From Streptomyces sp. NBC_01571 (GTDB taxonomy: Bacteria > Actinomycetota > Actinomycetes > Streptomycetales > Streptomycetaceae), in the NCBI RefSeq assembly GCF_026339875.1, contig NZ_JAPEPZ010000001.1, positions 3,658,001-3,722,000 on the forward strand: a DNA stretch of 64,000 bases, in the 5' to 3' direction. A program made the translations under genes and the position numbers. Positions 33,843-44,023 of this stretch are shown here, piece by piece; positions within the stretch are counted from its first letter, which is position 1; each line of letters opens with the position of its first letter. A model generated the notes under the pieces. It was not told the origin of the DNA and made no database searches. It worked only from the letters and a program-made list of their open reading frames with translations.

Positions 33843-35558
33843 ATGGCCGACAACGTCGCCTCGCTGTTCCGCGGTACTGCGGCGCACAGCCCCTCGATGG
33901 CTGCGCTCGCCCGCGAGAGCGATGGAGTCGGCCCGATCGACTTCTGCATCCCGTGCAACCCGTACTTCCCCACGCCCGGCATGTTCGACGAACTGGCCGG
34001 GCGGCTGCGCGAGATCATCACCTACTACCCGAGCAGCGCCGACACCATCACGGCCGAGCTGTGCTCGCTGCTCCAGCTCCCGCCGAGCTGTGTCGCCATG
34101 GGCAACGGTTCCACGGAACTGATCACCTGGATCGACCACCTGCTGGTCCGCGAGTCCCTCGCCATCCCCGTCCCCACCTTCGGCCGCTGGACCGACCAGC
34201 CGATGGAGACCGGCAAGCGTGTCGACATGTTCCCGCTCCAGGAGTCGACGGGTTTCGCCCTGGACCCCGCGAAGTACATCCAGTTCATCCGCGCCCGGGG
34301 CACCCGGGTCGCCGTCATCTGCAACCCCAACAACCCGGACGGCGGCTTCCTGAGCCGGCAGACGGTCGTGAACTTCATGGACGCGCTCCAGGACCTGGAC
34401 CTGGTGATCATCGACGAGTCGTTCCTGGAGTTCGCCGACGCGGAGAACGAGCCGAGTGTCGTCGAGGAGGCGGTGCTGCGGCCCAACGTGATCGTGCTGC
34501 GCAGCCTCGGCAAGAACTTCGGTCTGCACGGCATCCGCTTCGGCTACCTCGTGGCCAACCCCGCGCTCGCGGGCAAGGTCCGTTCCATGCTGCCCAAGTG
34601 GAACCTCAACTCCTTCGCGGAGACCGTGGTGTTCATGCTCAAGGAGCACGGCGCCGAGTACATGGAGAGCCTGCACCTGGTGCGCCGCGACCGGCTCGAC
34701 ATGGCGCGTCAGCTGACCGCGCTGCCCGGCCTGACGGTCTACCCCTCACAGGGCAACTTCCTCTTCGTACGGCTGCCCGTGGGCGCCGAGGGCACCGTCG
34801 TCCGCGACCGGCTGCTCACCGAGCACCGGATCCTGGTGCGCGAGTGCGGCAACAAGATCGGTTCGTCCAGTCGCTTCCTGAGACTCGTGGTGCGCCCCCA
34901 GGTGGACGTGCGTCGCCTGGTGTCCGGCCTGGAGCAGGTGCTCTACGGGTCCAGGAGGGGAGCCGCCGTGCCCGAGCCGAGCGCAGGGACCAGCTACAGC
35001 TCGGGCACGGCGGCGGTGGACCGTCTGATCAGCGAGACGAACGGGGTCGGTATGCCGCTGGTCGCGCAGGCCGCCGCGATGCCCGGTCTGCCGCCCGCGC
35101 AGACCTGGCCGGGCCCGGCCCAGGCTCCGGCGCAACTGCCCGGCGGCATGCCCGGACTGATGCCCGCGCCGGCTGCCGCCATGATGCCCGCCCCCACCCC
35201 GGCGGCCGCCATGATGCCTCCCATGGCCCCCATGCCCCCGGCCGCCCCGCCACAGCAGCAGCCCATGCCCGCGGTCGCCCAGATGCCGCCCCCGCCGATG
35301 CCGGCGGTGGCCCAGATGCCGCCCCCGCCGATGTCCGCGCCCCCCATGCCGAGCATGCCCGGCATGCCCAATTCAAACGGTATGCCCGGTATGACCCCCG
35401 CGCCGGCCGCCGGACTCGGCCAGACCGGGATACCGGGCCTGCGCAACGGCGGGCTGACCGCCGCCCAGGTCCGGGGCCGCACCCAGCCCGAACCTGAGCC
35501 CGCGCCGCAGCCGACGGGCTGGCCGGCCGCCGGCGCGATGTACAACCAGGTCGGCTAG
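33843..35558 (+). CDS. Class I/II PLP aminotransferase with a 200-residue Pro/Met-rich tail
   Basis: A 571-aa protein in two parts. Residues 1-372 are a fold-type I aminotransferase similar to histidinol-phosphate aminotransferase/threonine-phosphate decarboxylase: NPNNPDGG, the DESFLEF motif and the PLP lysine K224 in SLGKNFGLHG. The usual length would end near 370. Residues 375-571 are a disordered-looking tail of Met, Pro, Ala and Gly, with perfect repeats (PMPAVAQMPPPP twice, MPGMPN and MPAPxxAAMMPP) and an acidic end. ATG 33843 follows GACGGAGG. Substrate unknown. A single hairpin at 35617-35644 terminates it. The tail may mediate protein interaction or condensates; this is a guess. Confidence 0.85.
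   Translation: MADNVASLFRGTAAHSPSMAALARESDGVGPIDFCIPCNPYFPTPGMFDELAGRLREIITYYPSSADTITAELCSLLQLPPSCVAMGNGSTELITWIDHLLVRESLAIPVPTFGRWTDQPMETGKRVDMFPLQESTGFALDPAKYIQFIRARGTRVAVICNPNNPDGGFLSRQTVVNFMDALQDLDLVIIDESFLEFADAENEPSVVEEAVLRPNVIVLRSLGKNFGLHGIRFGYLVANPALAGKVRSMLPKWNLNSFAETVVFMLKEHGAEYMESLHLVRRDRLDMARQLTALPGLTVYPSQGNFLFVRLPVGAEGTVVRDRLLTEHRILVRECGNKIGSSSRFLRLVVRPQVDVRRLVSGLEQVLYGSRRGAAVPEPSAGTSYSSGTAAVDRLISETNGVGMPLVAQAAAMPGLPPAQTWPGPAQAPAQLPGGMPGLMPAPAAAMMPAPTPAAAMMPPMAPMPPAAPPQQQPMPAVAQMPPPPMPAVAQMPPPPMSAPPMPSMPGMPNSNGMPGMTPAPAAGLGQTGIPGLRNGGLTAAQVRGRTQPEPEPAPQPTGWPAAGAMYNQVG
35265..35330. repeat. 33-bp direct duplication inside the aminotransferase tail
   Basis: Two adjacent 33-bp units (35265-35297 and 35298-35330) encode MPAVAQMPPPP twice; the DNA differs at about four positions. 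They are part of a longer Pro/Met-rich low-complexity segment. Confidence 0.85.
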
Positions 35559-35616
35559 CCAGGATCGGGGCGGACGCGCGCGGCCGGAGATCCTCGCGGA
35601 CCGCGCGGACGACGAA

Positions 35617-35644
35617 GGGCAAGGAGAACTCCCGCTCCTTGCCC
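35617..35644 (+). terminator. Terminator after the aminotransferase gene
   Basis: A perfect 10-bp stem GGGCAAGGAG/CTCCTTGCCC with an 8-nt loop, followed by TCTTC. It lies 59 nt after the stop codon and just before the rifamycin element. Confidence 0.75.
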
Positions 35645-35666
35645 TCTTCAACGTATAGCGCGCCAG

Positions 35667-35686
35667 GGGGCTTGCGGCAAGGCCCC
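35667..35686. promoter_or_regulatory. Rifamycin-associated element (RAE)
   Basis: GGGGCTTGCGGCAAGGCCCC is an imperfect inverted repeat that matches, as I recall it, the rifamycin-associated element found upstream of rifamycin-inactivating genes in actinomycetes and required for their induction by rifampicin. It lies 155 bp before the Rox-type monooxygenase. A -10-like CAGAAT at 35697-35702 stands 10 bp downstream. Confidence 0.85.
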
Positions 35687-35829
35687 GGTCGTGCCGCAGA
35701 ATCGTCGACCGGGGCCGGAACCTGCGGAAATGCCTACTTCACGACGTACATGCGCCGTTGTCCGCGTATGACGTCGCGTTGCGCGCGGGCCTGCGCACGG
35801 GGCGGCCGGCCGACATCCCCTCTGGTTGA

Positions 35830-37299
<1,470 letters not shown>

Positions 37300-37325
37300 C
37301 CGCGCGCCGCTCTGCGCCGTCCCGT

Positions 37326-37805
37326 TCACCGGCCGCCCGCCCGTCCGGTCAGGGCCGACCATCCCGGCAGGTCGATCTCGGCGCGGACCGTCTTGCCGGG
37401 CGGTTCCCGGTCCTGCACCTCCCACCGGTCGGCGAGCGCCTCGACGAGGACGAGCCCGCGCCCGTGTTCGCCGAGCGGGTCCGCCGGCGGTACGTCGCCC
37501 GGTCCGGGCGGACGCGTCCCGTCGCGTGTGTCGGTGACCTCGACCCGGACGCTGCCCGTGACGAGGGAGAGCCGCAGCTCGAAGTCGCGGCCGGGCACCC
37601 GGCCGTGGGTCACCGCGTTGGCGGCCAGCTCGGCCACGATCACGGCGGCGGTGTCGGAGGCGTCCGTGCCGTGCGGGATGCCCCAGGTGCGCAGCTGGTC
37701 CAGGGCGAGGTGGCGGGCGAGGCGGGCGCCGCGCGGAGTGGCGCTGAAGCGCTGCGTGAACACACGTACGGTAACCGGGCGTCGGGGGGTGGGTGGTGCG
37801 GTCAT
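37326..37805 (-). CDS. ATP-binding anti-sigma-like protein (HATPase_c_2)
   Basis: A 159-aa single-domain GHKL ATPase related to RsbW/SpoIIAB. The N box is VAELAANAVTHG, and the G boxes are VEVTDTRDGT and EHGRGLVLVEALADRW. It has no HTH or phosphoacceptor, so it works as an anti-sigma factor or a kinase for an anti-anti-sigma protein. It is divergent from the WhiJ-like regulator and DUF397 genes, the classic Streptomyces triad. It ends 26 nt from the convergent rox stop codon. Confidence 0.88.
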   Translation of the reverse strand: MTAPPTPRRPVTVRVFTQRFSATPRGARLARHLALDQLRTWGIPHGTDASDTAAVIVAELAANAVTHGRVPGRDFELRLSLVTGSVRVEVTDTRDGTRPPGPGDVPPADPLGEHGRGLVLVEALADRWEVQDREPPGKTVRAEIDLPGWSALTGRAGGR

Positions 37806-37931
37806 GCCCCCAATCTCGGGGTGAGCGAGGGCACTTCACCAGGTCGGCGCCGCGTACGCCACGGGAGCGTACGCGGTGACGGGGTGGACAGTACCGGTCA
37901 CGGGGCGTGACCATGATCGCGGGAGGTGACC

Positions 37932-38771
37932 ATGGCGGTCGAGGGTGCGGTGGGGACGGGTGGCGAGCCGGAGTCGTCCGACAGTCTGCGGACGTTCGGC
38001 GCGGTCGTACAGGCGTTGCGGGAGCATGCGGGGCTGAGCCGGGAGGAGTTCGGCGAACGGGTGCGGTTCTCCAAACACACGGTTGCTTCGGTGGAGTTGG
38101 GCCGCCGCATGCCGGACCCGACGTTCGTCGAGCGGGCGGAGGAGGCACTGGGGAACACCGGGGCGTTACGAAAGGCGGCCGGGCATCTGGCACGGCAGCC
38201 GGGGCTGGCGGCGTGGTTCCGGCAGTGGGCGCGGCTGGAGGCGACCGCGATCACCCTCTACACATACGAGTGCCGGTTGATTCCGGGGTTGTTGCAGACG
38301 GAGGCGTACGCGCGCACCTTGTTCACGAACCAGTTGCCCCCACTGGACGACACGCAGATCGAAGCGCAGTGGGTGGCACGCGCGGAACGCCGGCGACTGC
38401 TGCGGGAGCGCCCGAACACGGCTTTCGGCTTCATCCTGGAGGAGGGGCTGCTCCTGCGGCGCACGGGCGGGGTGGAGGTCACCCGAGGGCTCACCGATCA
38501 CGTCCTGGAGATCGCCCAGCTGCGGAACGTCGAGATCCAGGTCATGCCGCAGGTACGGGAGACACATGCAGGGCTCGACGGTCCCATGCAGTTGCTGGAG
38601 ACGCCGGAGAACACCTGGTTCGCCTACTGCGAGGGGCAGCGAGGCGGCTTGCTCATCCCCGATCTGAAGGAGATCAGCGTCCTCCAACGGCGCTATGCCA
38701 GGATGCGTTCACAGGCTCTCGCCATCACGGACTCCCTGAGCCTGTTGGAGCAGATGCGAGGAGCGCTATGA
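37932..38771 (+). CDS. WhiJ-like XRE regulator with DUF5753 (Scr1-type)
   Basis: A 279-aa protein: N-terminal XRE HTH (about 22-78, LREHAGLSREEFGERV then FSKHTVASVELG) and a C-terminal DUF5753 domain (from about 95, with YECRLIPGLLQTEAYARTLF). Such proteins act with a small DUF397 partner in developmental or stress control, as in WhiJ and BldB-linked loci. ATG 37932 follows GGGAGG by 5 nt; GTG 37926 is also in frame. Codon 79 is TTA (38166-38168), so translation depends on the bldA tRNA. The stop overlaps the DUF397 start by 4 nt (ATGA). Confidence 0.92.
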   Translation: MAVEGAVGTGGEPESSDSLRTFGAVVQALREHAGLSREEFGERVRFSKHTVASVELGRRMPDPTFVERAEEALGNTGALRKAAGHLARQPGLAAWFRQWARLEATAITLYTYECRLIPGLLQTEAYARTLFTNQLPPLDDTQIEAQWVARAERRRLLRERPNTAFGFILEEGLLLRRTGGVEVTRGLTDHVLEIAQLRNVEIQVMPQVRETHAGLDGPMQLLETPENTWFAYCEGQRGGLLIPDLKEISVLQRRYARMRSQALAITDSLSLLEQMRGAL

Positions 38772-39016
38772 GCACCAGCGGACTGACGTGGTTCAAGTCG
38801 AGCTACAGCAGCGGCGGCGACGGCGACTGCGTCGAAGTAGCCCTCTCCTGGCGCAAGTCCAGCTACAGCGGTGGTTCTGGCGACGACTGCGTAGAGGTGG
38901 CCACCTCCCCCCGCACCATCCACGTCCGTGACTCCAAGAACCCCCAGGGCCCCCACCTCGCCCTCTCCCCCGCCACCTGGGCCGACTTCCTCACCTACGC
39001 CGTCACCCGCGCCTGA
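38768..39016 (+). CDS. DUF397 protein with a duplicated motif
   Basis: An 82-aa partner protein. The DUF397 signature W-x-KSSYS followed by CVEVA appears twice in tandem: WFKSSYSSGGDGDCVEVA (9-26) and WRKSSYSGGSGDDCVEVA (28-45). Only one is followed by the rest of the domain (VRDSKNP, LxF-like ATWADF). Standard DUF397 proteins are about 60-70 aa with one copy. It overlaps the WhiJ-like gene by 4 nt. DUF397 proteins bind and modulate the DUF5753 regulator; the effect of the extra copy is unknown. Confidence 0.9.
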   Translation: MSTSGLTWFKSSYSSGGDGDCVEVALSWRKSSYSGGSGDDCVEVATSPRTIHVRDSKNPQGPHLALSPATWADFLTYAVTRA

Positions 39017-39070
39017 GTCCCGGCCGCCCTTGCCGCGCCGGGAACCTCATATGACCGGAATAGGACGTAT

Positions 39071-39093
39071 CGCTGTGGACAATGATCACAGCG
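39071..39093. promoter_or_regulatory. Inverted repeat upstream of the GH35 gene
   Basis: CGCTGTG-9 nt-CACAGCG is a perfect 7-bp dyad with a GACAAT (-10-like) in its centre, 27 bp before the start codon. It could be an operator. It does not resemble the IclR-type site. Confidence 0.4.
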
Positions 39094-39119
39094 ACGCCGC
39101 TGTCCCTGGGAGGCCCCGC

Positions 39120-42104
39120 ATGGTGTTGAGCAGACGTACCTTCAGCGCACTCGCCGGCGCCGCCGCGCTGGGCCTCACGCTGGGCGGCAGCGCGGAGGGC
39201 GGCGCGTACGCGGCCGGCACCGTGCCCACCGGGCCCGCTCCCGGACCGCCCGGCGCCGACGGACGGCGGCACACCATCGGGTTCGACAGCTACTCCATGC
39301 TGATCGACGGCAGGCGCGTGGTGCTGTGGTCCGGCGAGGTCCACCCCTTCCGGCTGCCGAGCCCCTCCCTCTGGCGCGACGTGCTGCAGAAGCTGCGCGC
39401 CCACGGCTACAACACGATCAGCGTCTACGTCTCCTGGAACTTCCACTCCCCCGCACCGGGGCACTACGACTTCACGGGCGTCCGCGACCTCGGCCTGTTC
39501 CTGCGCACGGCGGCCGAGACAGGTCTGTACGTGATCCTGCGGCCCGGTCCGTACATCAACGCCGAGGTCGACGCCGGCGGCTTCCCGGGCTGGCTGACGG
39601 CCACCCGGGGCACCGCCCGGACCTCCGACCCGACGTACCTGTCGCACGTGGACGAGTGGCTGACCGCCGTGAACCGGGTCGCCTCCCGGCACCTGCACAC
39701 CGACGGCGGCGGCACGATCGTCCTCTACCAGCTGGAGAACGAGTACGCGAACAACGTCACCAGCCCGCTCGGCCGCGACTACATGGCCCACCTGTACGCC
39801 AAGGTCCGCGCCGACGGCATCGACGTACCGCTGTTCCACAACGACAAGGGCAGGAACGGCCACTGGGCCCCGGGGACCTTCAGCACCGGCGGGGAGAAGG
39901 GCCGTTACCTGTACGGGTTCGACGGTTACCCGTCCCCGGTCGAACAGCCGCCGGACTGGGGCTACTACGGCATCGGCGGGACGAAGGGCGGTGCGACCGC
40001 GAGCCCCGGGACCCCCGGATTCCTGGCCGAGTTCGGCGGCGGCTGGTTCGACCCGTGGGGCGGGGTGGAGTTCGACGGCAAGGGTTACGCGGAGTCGGCC
40101 CGCACCCGGGACGCGGCGTACGAGCGGCGCTTCTACCTGACCAACCTCGCCAACGGCATCAAGGTCCACAACGTCTACATGACCTTCGGCGGCACGTCCT
40201 GGGGCTGGCTGCCCGCGCCGGTCGTCTACACGTCGTACGACTACGGGGCCGCCCTCGACGAGGCCCGCAGGCCGACCCCGAAGCTGGTCCCGATGCACCA
40301 GATCGGGCAGCTCCTGCACTCCGTGCCCGACCTCGCCAAACTGGACCGGGCGCCGGCCGTCGCGGTCGGCGAGGGCAGCGGCGGGTCACGGGCCGTCTCC
40401 GGGATCACGGCGTACCACCTCGTCAATCCCGACACCGAGGCGCACTTCCACGTGCTGCGCAACGACCGGCCCGCCGACGTCGTGGCCGACGTCACGCTCG
40501 CCGGCGAGAGCGTCCGCGTGCCCCTCCCCGGCCTCGACGCCCGGCTGCTCGCCACCGGACTCTCCCTCGGGCGGCGGACGCTGCGCTACTCCAGCGCGCA
40601 GCCCATGCTGCGGATGGCCGCCGGACTCCAGGACATCGCGGTGTTCACGGGACGGAAGGGCGAGGCGACCTGGACGGTGCTGGAGTGCGCGAAAGCGCCG
40701 AAGGTCACCGTGCTGGAGGGCGGCGCACGCCATGCGCACGCACACGGCCTCCTCCGCATCGACGCGGAACTCGGCGGTCTGACACGCGTGTTGGTGGAGG
40801 GCGGCGGCAACACCGTGCCGCTTCTGCTGCTCCTCGCCGACGACGCGGCCTCCGCGCGGCTGTGGCGTCACGACACCCCGTCCGGCCCGGTCCTGGTGCG
40901 CGGCCCGGCCCTGGTGCGCACCGCTGACCTGCGCGGCACGACCGTCCACCTCACCGGGGACACGGTGTCGCCCGCGGACCTGGAGGTGTGGGGGCCGCGC
41001 GGGGTGGACGGCGTGGTCTGGAACCAGGGCACGCTGCGCACCCGCGCCACCACGTCCGGCAGCCTGCTGGCCGAGCGGCGGCTGCCCGGCGTACCGGCCG
41101 TCACGCTCCCGGCGCTGGGGAAGTGGCGCCACCACACCGAGAACCCTGAGTCCGCCGCGAAATTCGACGACTCGGCCTGGCGGACCGCGGACCGGGCGTC
41201 GTCCCACAGCGTCACCCCCGTACCGGCCGGGCAGCCCGTACTGTTCGCCGACGACTACGGCTTCCACTACGGGGACGTCTGGTACCGGGGCCATTTCGCG
41301 GACGCGGCCGGCGTGCAGTCGGTGTCCCTGTCGTACGTCACGGGCACGCAGGGGCTGCTGATGGCGTGGCTGGACGGCAGGCCGCTGGGCACGCACCGGA
41401 TGCCGGTGCCGGACAGGAAGACGGTCCGGCAGGGGACCTGGGCCGCCACGGCCACCTTCCCGATCACACCGGAGGCGAGCCGGGCGAAGGGGCCGCACGT
41501 GCTGTCCGTCCTCGTGCGCCGGATGCAGCACGACCAGGACGGCGCGGCCCGGGACACGCACAAGGCGGCCCGCGGGCTGACGGCCGTGACCTTCGACGGC
41601 GCCGCACCCAAGCTCTCCTGGCGGATCCAGGGCGCCGCGAAACCGGACCCGGTGCGCGGGCCGCTCAACCACGGCGGGCTGTACGGGGAGCGGCAGGGCT
41701 GGCATCTGCCGGGGTTCGCGGACGGCGGCTGGCAGACCGTGGAGTTCCCGCGGGCGCGGCGGGGGCAGGGCGTCTGCTGGTACCGAACCGGGTTCCGGCT
41801 CGCGGTGGACCCCGGCGTGGACGCCTCGATCGGACTCACCCTCACCGACGACCCGTCCCGCGCCTACCGTGTCCAGATCTTCCTGAACGGCTGGAACCTG
41901 GGCCAGTACATCAACGACGTAGGCCCCCAGCACACCTTCGTACTGCCGAACGGGCTGCTGAACACACGTGGTGCCAACACTCTTGCCCTCGCCGTGCTGG
42001 CAGACGGGACCACACCCGCGGGTCCGGGCACGGTGCGGCTGACACTGATGGGCAGTGCGGCCGGAGGGGTGCCGGTGACGCAGGTGAACTCCCCCGGCCG
42101 GTGA
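39120..42104 (+). CDS. Secreted GH35 beta-galactosidase (Tat signal)
   Basis: A 994-aa family 35 enzyme. The Tat motif LSRRTF (3-8) and hydrophobic core predict export. The TIM-barrel shows the GH35 start (MLIDGRRVVLWSGEVH), GPYINAEVDAGGFPGWL, the acid/base Glu in YQLENEYAN and the nucleophile Glu in FLAEFGGGWFDPWGG. Beta-sandwich domains follow (to residue 994), ending with a galactose-binding-like jelly roll (VQIFLNGWNLGQYI). It would release galactose from beta-galactosides or galactan. ATG 39120 follows CTGGGAGG by 6 nt. It is terminated by a 13-bp hairpin and converges with the SMP-30 lactonase. Confidence 0.93.
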   Translation: MVLSRRTFSALAGAAALGLTLGGSAEGGAYAAGTVPTGPAPGPPGADGRRHTIGFDSYSMLIDGRRVVLWSGEVHPFRLPSPSLWRDVLQKLRAHGYNTISVYVSWNFHSPAPGHYDFTGVRDLGLFLRTAAETGLYVILRPGPYINAEVDAGGFPGWLTATRGTARTSDPTYLSHVDEWLTAVNRVASRHLHTDGGGTIVLYQLENEYANNVTSPLGRDYMAHLYAKVRADGIDVPLFHNDKGRNGHWAPGTFSTGGEKGRYLYGFDGYPSPVEQPPDWGYYGIGGTKGGATASPGTPGFLAEFGGGWFDPWGGVEFDGKGYAESARTRDAAYERRFYLTNLANGIKVHNVYMTFGGTSWGWLPAPVVYTSYDYGAALDEARRPTPKLVPMHQIGQLLHSVPDLAKLDRAPAVAVGEGSGGSRAVSGITAYHLVNPDTEAHFHVLRNDRPADVVADVTLAGESVRVPLPGLDARLLATGLSLGRRTLRYSSAQPMLRMAAGLQDIAVFTGRKGEATWTVLECAKAPKVTVLEGGARHAHAHGLLRIDAELGGLTRVLVEGGGNTVPLLLLLADDAASARLWRHDTPSGPVLVRGPALVRTADLRGTTVHLTGDTVSPADLEVWGPRGVDGVVWNQGTLRTRATTSGSLLAERRLPGVPAVTLPALGKWRHHTENPESAAKFDDSAWRTADRASSHSVTPVPAGQPVLFADDYGFHYGDVWYRGHFADAAGVQSVSLSYVTGTQGLLMAWLDGRPLGTHRMPVPDRKTVRQGTWAATATFPITPEASRAKGPHVLSVLVRRMQHDQDGAARDTHKAARGLTAVTFDGAAPKLSWRIQGAAKPDPVRGPLNHGGLYGERQGWHLPGFADGGWQTVEFPRARRGQGVCWYRTGFRLAVDPGVDASIGLTLTDDPSRAYRVQIFLNGWNLGQYINDVGPQHTFVLPNGLLNTRGANTLALAVLADGTTPAGPGTVRLTLMGSAAGGVPVTQVNSPGR

Positions 42105-42123
42105 CCGGCGGCGCGACCCGATC

Positions 42124-42154
42124 GTCCCCGCCCGGTCACCGACCGGGCGGGGAC
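42124..42154. terminator. Bidirectional terminator between the GH35 and SMP-30 genes
   Basis: A perfect 13-bp stem (GTCCCCGCCCGGT and complement) with a CACCG loop, between two convergent stop codons. Confidence 0.85.
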
Positions 42155-42182
42155 GCCGGGGAAGCCGGCCTTCGGGAAGCCG

Positions 42183-43049
42183 TCAGCCGGCGAACGCGGG
42201 CTGGGCCAGGCCCTTGCCGGCGCCGGGGACGACGAGCACCGAGCCGGAGAGCGGATGCGGCGCCACCAGCCCCGTACGGGCGGTGGTGATGTACAGGTCG
42301 GTCAGGTCGGCACCGCCGAACGCGCAGGCGGTGGGGCGGCGCACGGGCAGGGCGATCACACGGTCGAGACCGCCGTCGGGGGTGTAGCGGCGGACCGCGC
42401 CGCCGTCCCAGAACGCCACCCAGACGCAGCCCTCGGCGTCCACGGTGAGTCCGTCCGGGTAGCCCTCGTCCGCATCGATGTCCACCAACGCCCGCCTGTT
42501 GTACGGCAATTGGTCCGCACCGACGTCGAAGACGTCGATCCGCCGGGTCGGTGTGTCGATGTAGTACATCAGCCGGCCGTCGGGGCTCCATCCCGTGCCG
42601 TTGCTGACCGTGACGTCGTCCAGGACGGTGTGCGCGGTGCCGTCCGCCGCGATCCGGGACAGCGCGCCGCCGCCCCGCGCCTCGTCGTAGCGCATGCTGC
42701 CGGCCAGGAGCGCGCCGTCGGGGGCGACCGCGGCGTCGTTGCCCCGGCGGCCCGGGACGAGTTCGCGGTGCAGCCAGCGGAATTCCCCGGACCGGCCGGA
42801 CGAGCCGGCGGGACCGTACAGCCCCACGCCGTCACGGAGGTTGACCACGAGACCGCCGCCCACGCGGGGCTTGGCGGCGCCCACGTGCTGCTCGGTGACC
42901 ATGACCGTACGGCGCCCGGAGCGGGGATCGTAGGTGTGGACCCGGGAGCCGAGGATGTCGACCCAGATCAGCCGCTGTCCGCGCTCGTCCCAGGTCGGGC
43001 CCTCGCCGAGGGCCGCGTCGGCGCGTATCGCGACGTCGAGGTCGCTCAT
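42183..43049 (-). CDS. SMP-30/gluconolactonase family sugar lactonase
   Basis: A 288-aa six-bladed beta-propeller. The SMP-30 signatures are present: GEGPTWDE (metal Glu), NDAAVAPDG, NGTGWSPDGRLMYYIDT and DEGYPDGLTVDAEGCVWVA, which contain the divalent-metal Glu, Asn and Asp ligands. Family members open aldonolactones made by sugar dehydrogenases. The gene starts inside the stop of the IclR gene (ATGA overlap), so it belongs to the same operon. Here it supplies the lactone-opening step that the dehydrogenase-dehydratase operon at 25155 lacks. Confidence 0.9.
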   Translation of the reverse strand: MSDLDVAIRADAALGEGPTWDERGQRLIWVDILGSRVHTYDPRSGRRTVMVTEQHVGAAKPRVGGGLVVNLRDGVGLYGPAGSSGRSGEFRWLHRELVPGRRGNDAAVAPDGALLAGSMRYDEARGGGALSRIAADGTAHTVLDDVTVSNGTGWSPDGRLMYYIDTPTRRIDVFDVGADQLPYNRRALVDIDADEGYPDGLTVDAEGCVWVAFWDGGAVRRYTPDGGLDRVIALPVRRPTACAFGGADLTDLYITTARTGLVAPHPLSGSVLVVPGAGKGLAQPAFAG

Positions 43050-43822
43050 CCCACCACGCTCCGGTGTCCGAGCCGCTCGGAGAGCTCGGCGGCGCCCTTC
43101 GCGGCGAGCTGCTCCAGCTCGCCGCGGCGCTCGTCACTCCATCGGATCATCGGTACGGAGATGGAGAGCGCGGCGACGACCTGTCCCGCCCGGTCGCGCA
43201 CCGGGGCGGCGACACAGCTGACGTCCGGGTTCGACTCACGGCTCTCCACGGCGACGCCGCGGCGGCGGATCTCCGCCAGGGCCTCGCGCAGGGCGCCCGG
43301 TTCGGTGATGCTGTTCGGTGTCATCGCGACCAGGTCCGCGTCGCCGGGGATGCGGGAGGCCAGCTCCGGATCGGGCAGCGAGGCGAGCAGCATCTTGCCC
43401 ACGGAGGTGCAGTGGGCGGGGAGGCGGCGCCCCGCCGCCGACACCATGCGCACGGCGTGCGTGGAGTCGACCTTCGCGATGTAGATGACGTCCGTGCCCT
43501 CCAGGATCGCCACATGCACCGTCTCGTCGCAGGTCTCGGCGACGGAGCGGGCGACCTGCTGGCCCTCCGCCGCGAGGTCCAGCTGCTCGGCGTAGCGGCT
43601 GCCGAGCTGGTACGGCCGCACACCGAGGCGGTAGCGTCCGGGCTGGCCCGGTATCTGCACGATGTACGAGCGGGCGGCGAGCGTGGTGACCAGTTCGTGC
43701 ACCGTCGTCCGCGGCAGTTGCAGCCTGCGCACGATGTCGGGGGCGGAGAGCGTGCCGTCCCCGTCGAGAAAGAGCTCGAGAATGTCGAGAGCCCGGGTCA
43801 CGGCAGGTACGAGGCGTCCCAC
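43046..43822 (-). CDS. IclR family transcriptional regulator
   Basis: A 258-aa IclR protein. The winged HTH is at about residues 5-70 (ALDILELFLDGDGTL, TTVHELVTTLAARSYI), then the effector domain with VHVAILEGTDVIYIAKVDS, LPAHCTSVGKMLLA and a final SCVAAPVRD. GTG 43822 gives VGRLVPAVTRAL and follows GGGAGGGG. Its own upstream DNA carries the 13-nt site found at the dehydratase operon. It is therefore the likely repressor or activator of both units, with a sugar acid or lactone as ligand by family analogy. Confidence 0.92.
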   Translation of the reverse strand: MGRLVPAVTRALDILELFLDGDGTLSAPDIVRRLQLPRTTVHELVTTLAARSYIVQIPGQPGRYRLGVRPYQLGSRYAEQLDLAAEGQQVARSVAETCDETVHVAILEGTDVIYIAKVDSTHAVRMVSAAGRRLPAHCTSVGKMLLASLPDPELASRIPGDADLVAMTPNSITEPGALREALAEIRRRGVAVESRESNPDVSCVAAPVRDRAGQVVAALSISVPMIRWSDERRGELEQLAAKGAAELSERLGHRSVVG

Positions 43823-43839
43823 AACCGGCCCCCTCCCTA

Positions 43840-43852
43840 TGTTCGAAATTTC
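43840..43852 (-). promoter_or_regulatory. Putative IclR autoregulatory site
   Basis: On the minus strand GAAATTTCGAACA lies 18 nt before the IclR start codon. It is identical over 13 nt to 25114-25126. The core TTCGAA is self-complementary. Confidence 0.65.
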
Positions 43853-44023
43853 AACAGACGATCGGCATGACGAACACAGGCTACTCATGGTGGTCTTGGA
43901 GGGGCAATGGGTGGGCCCCGGCGAGGTGCCGGGGGCTGATTTCGACCAGTGGGGACAGCGAGGCGTACGCCCCTTCCACGAGGCGCCGCCCGCGTACCGG
44001 CCCGATGCGCGATCATGGGCTCC

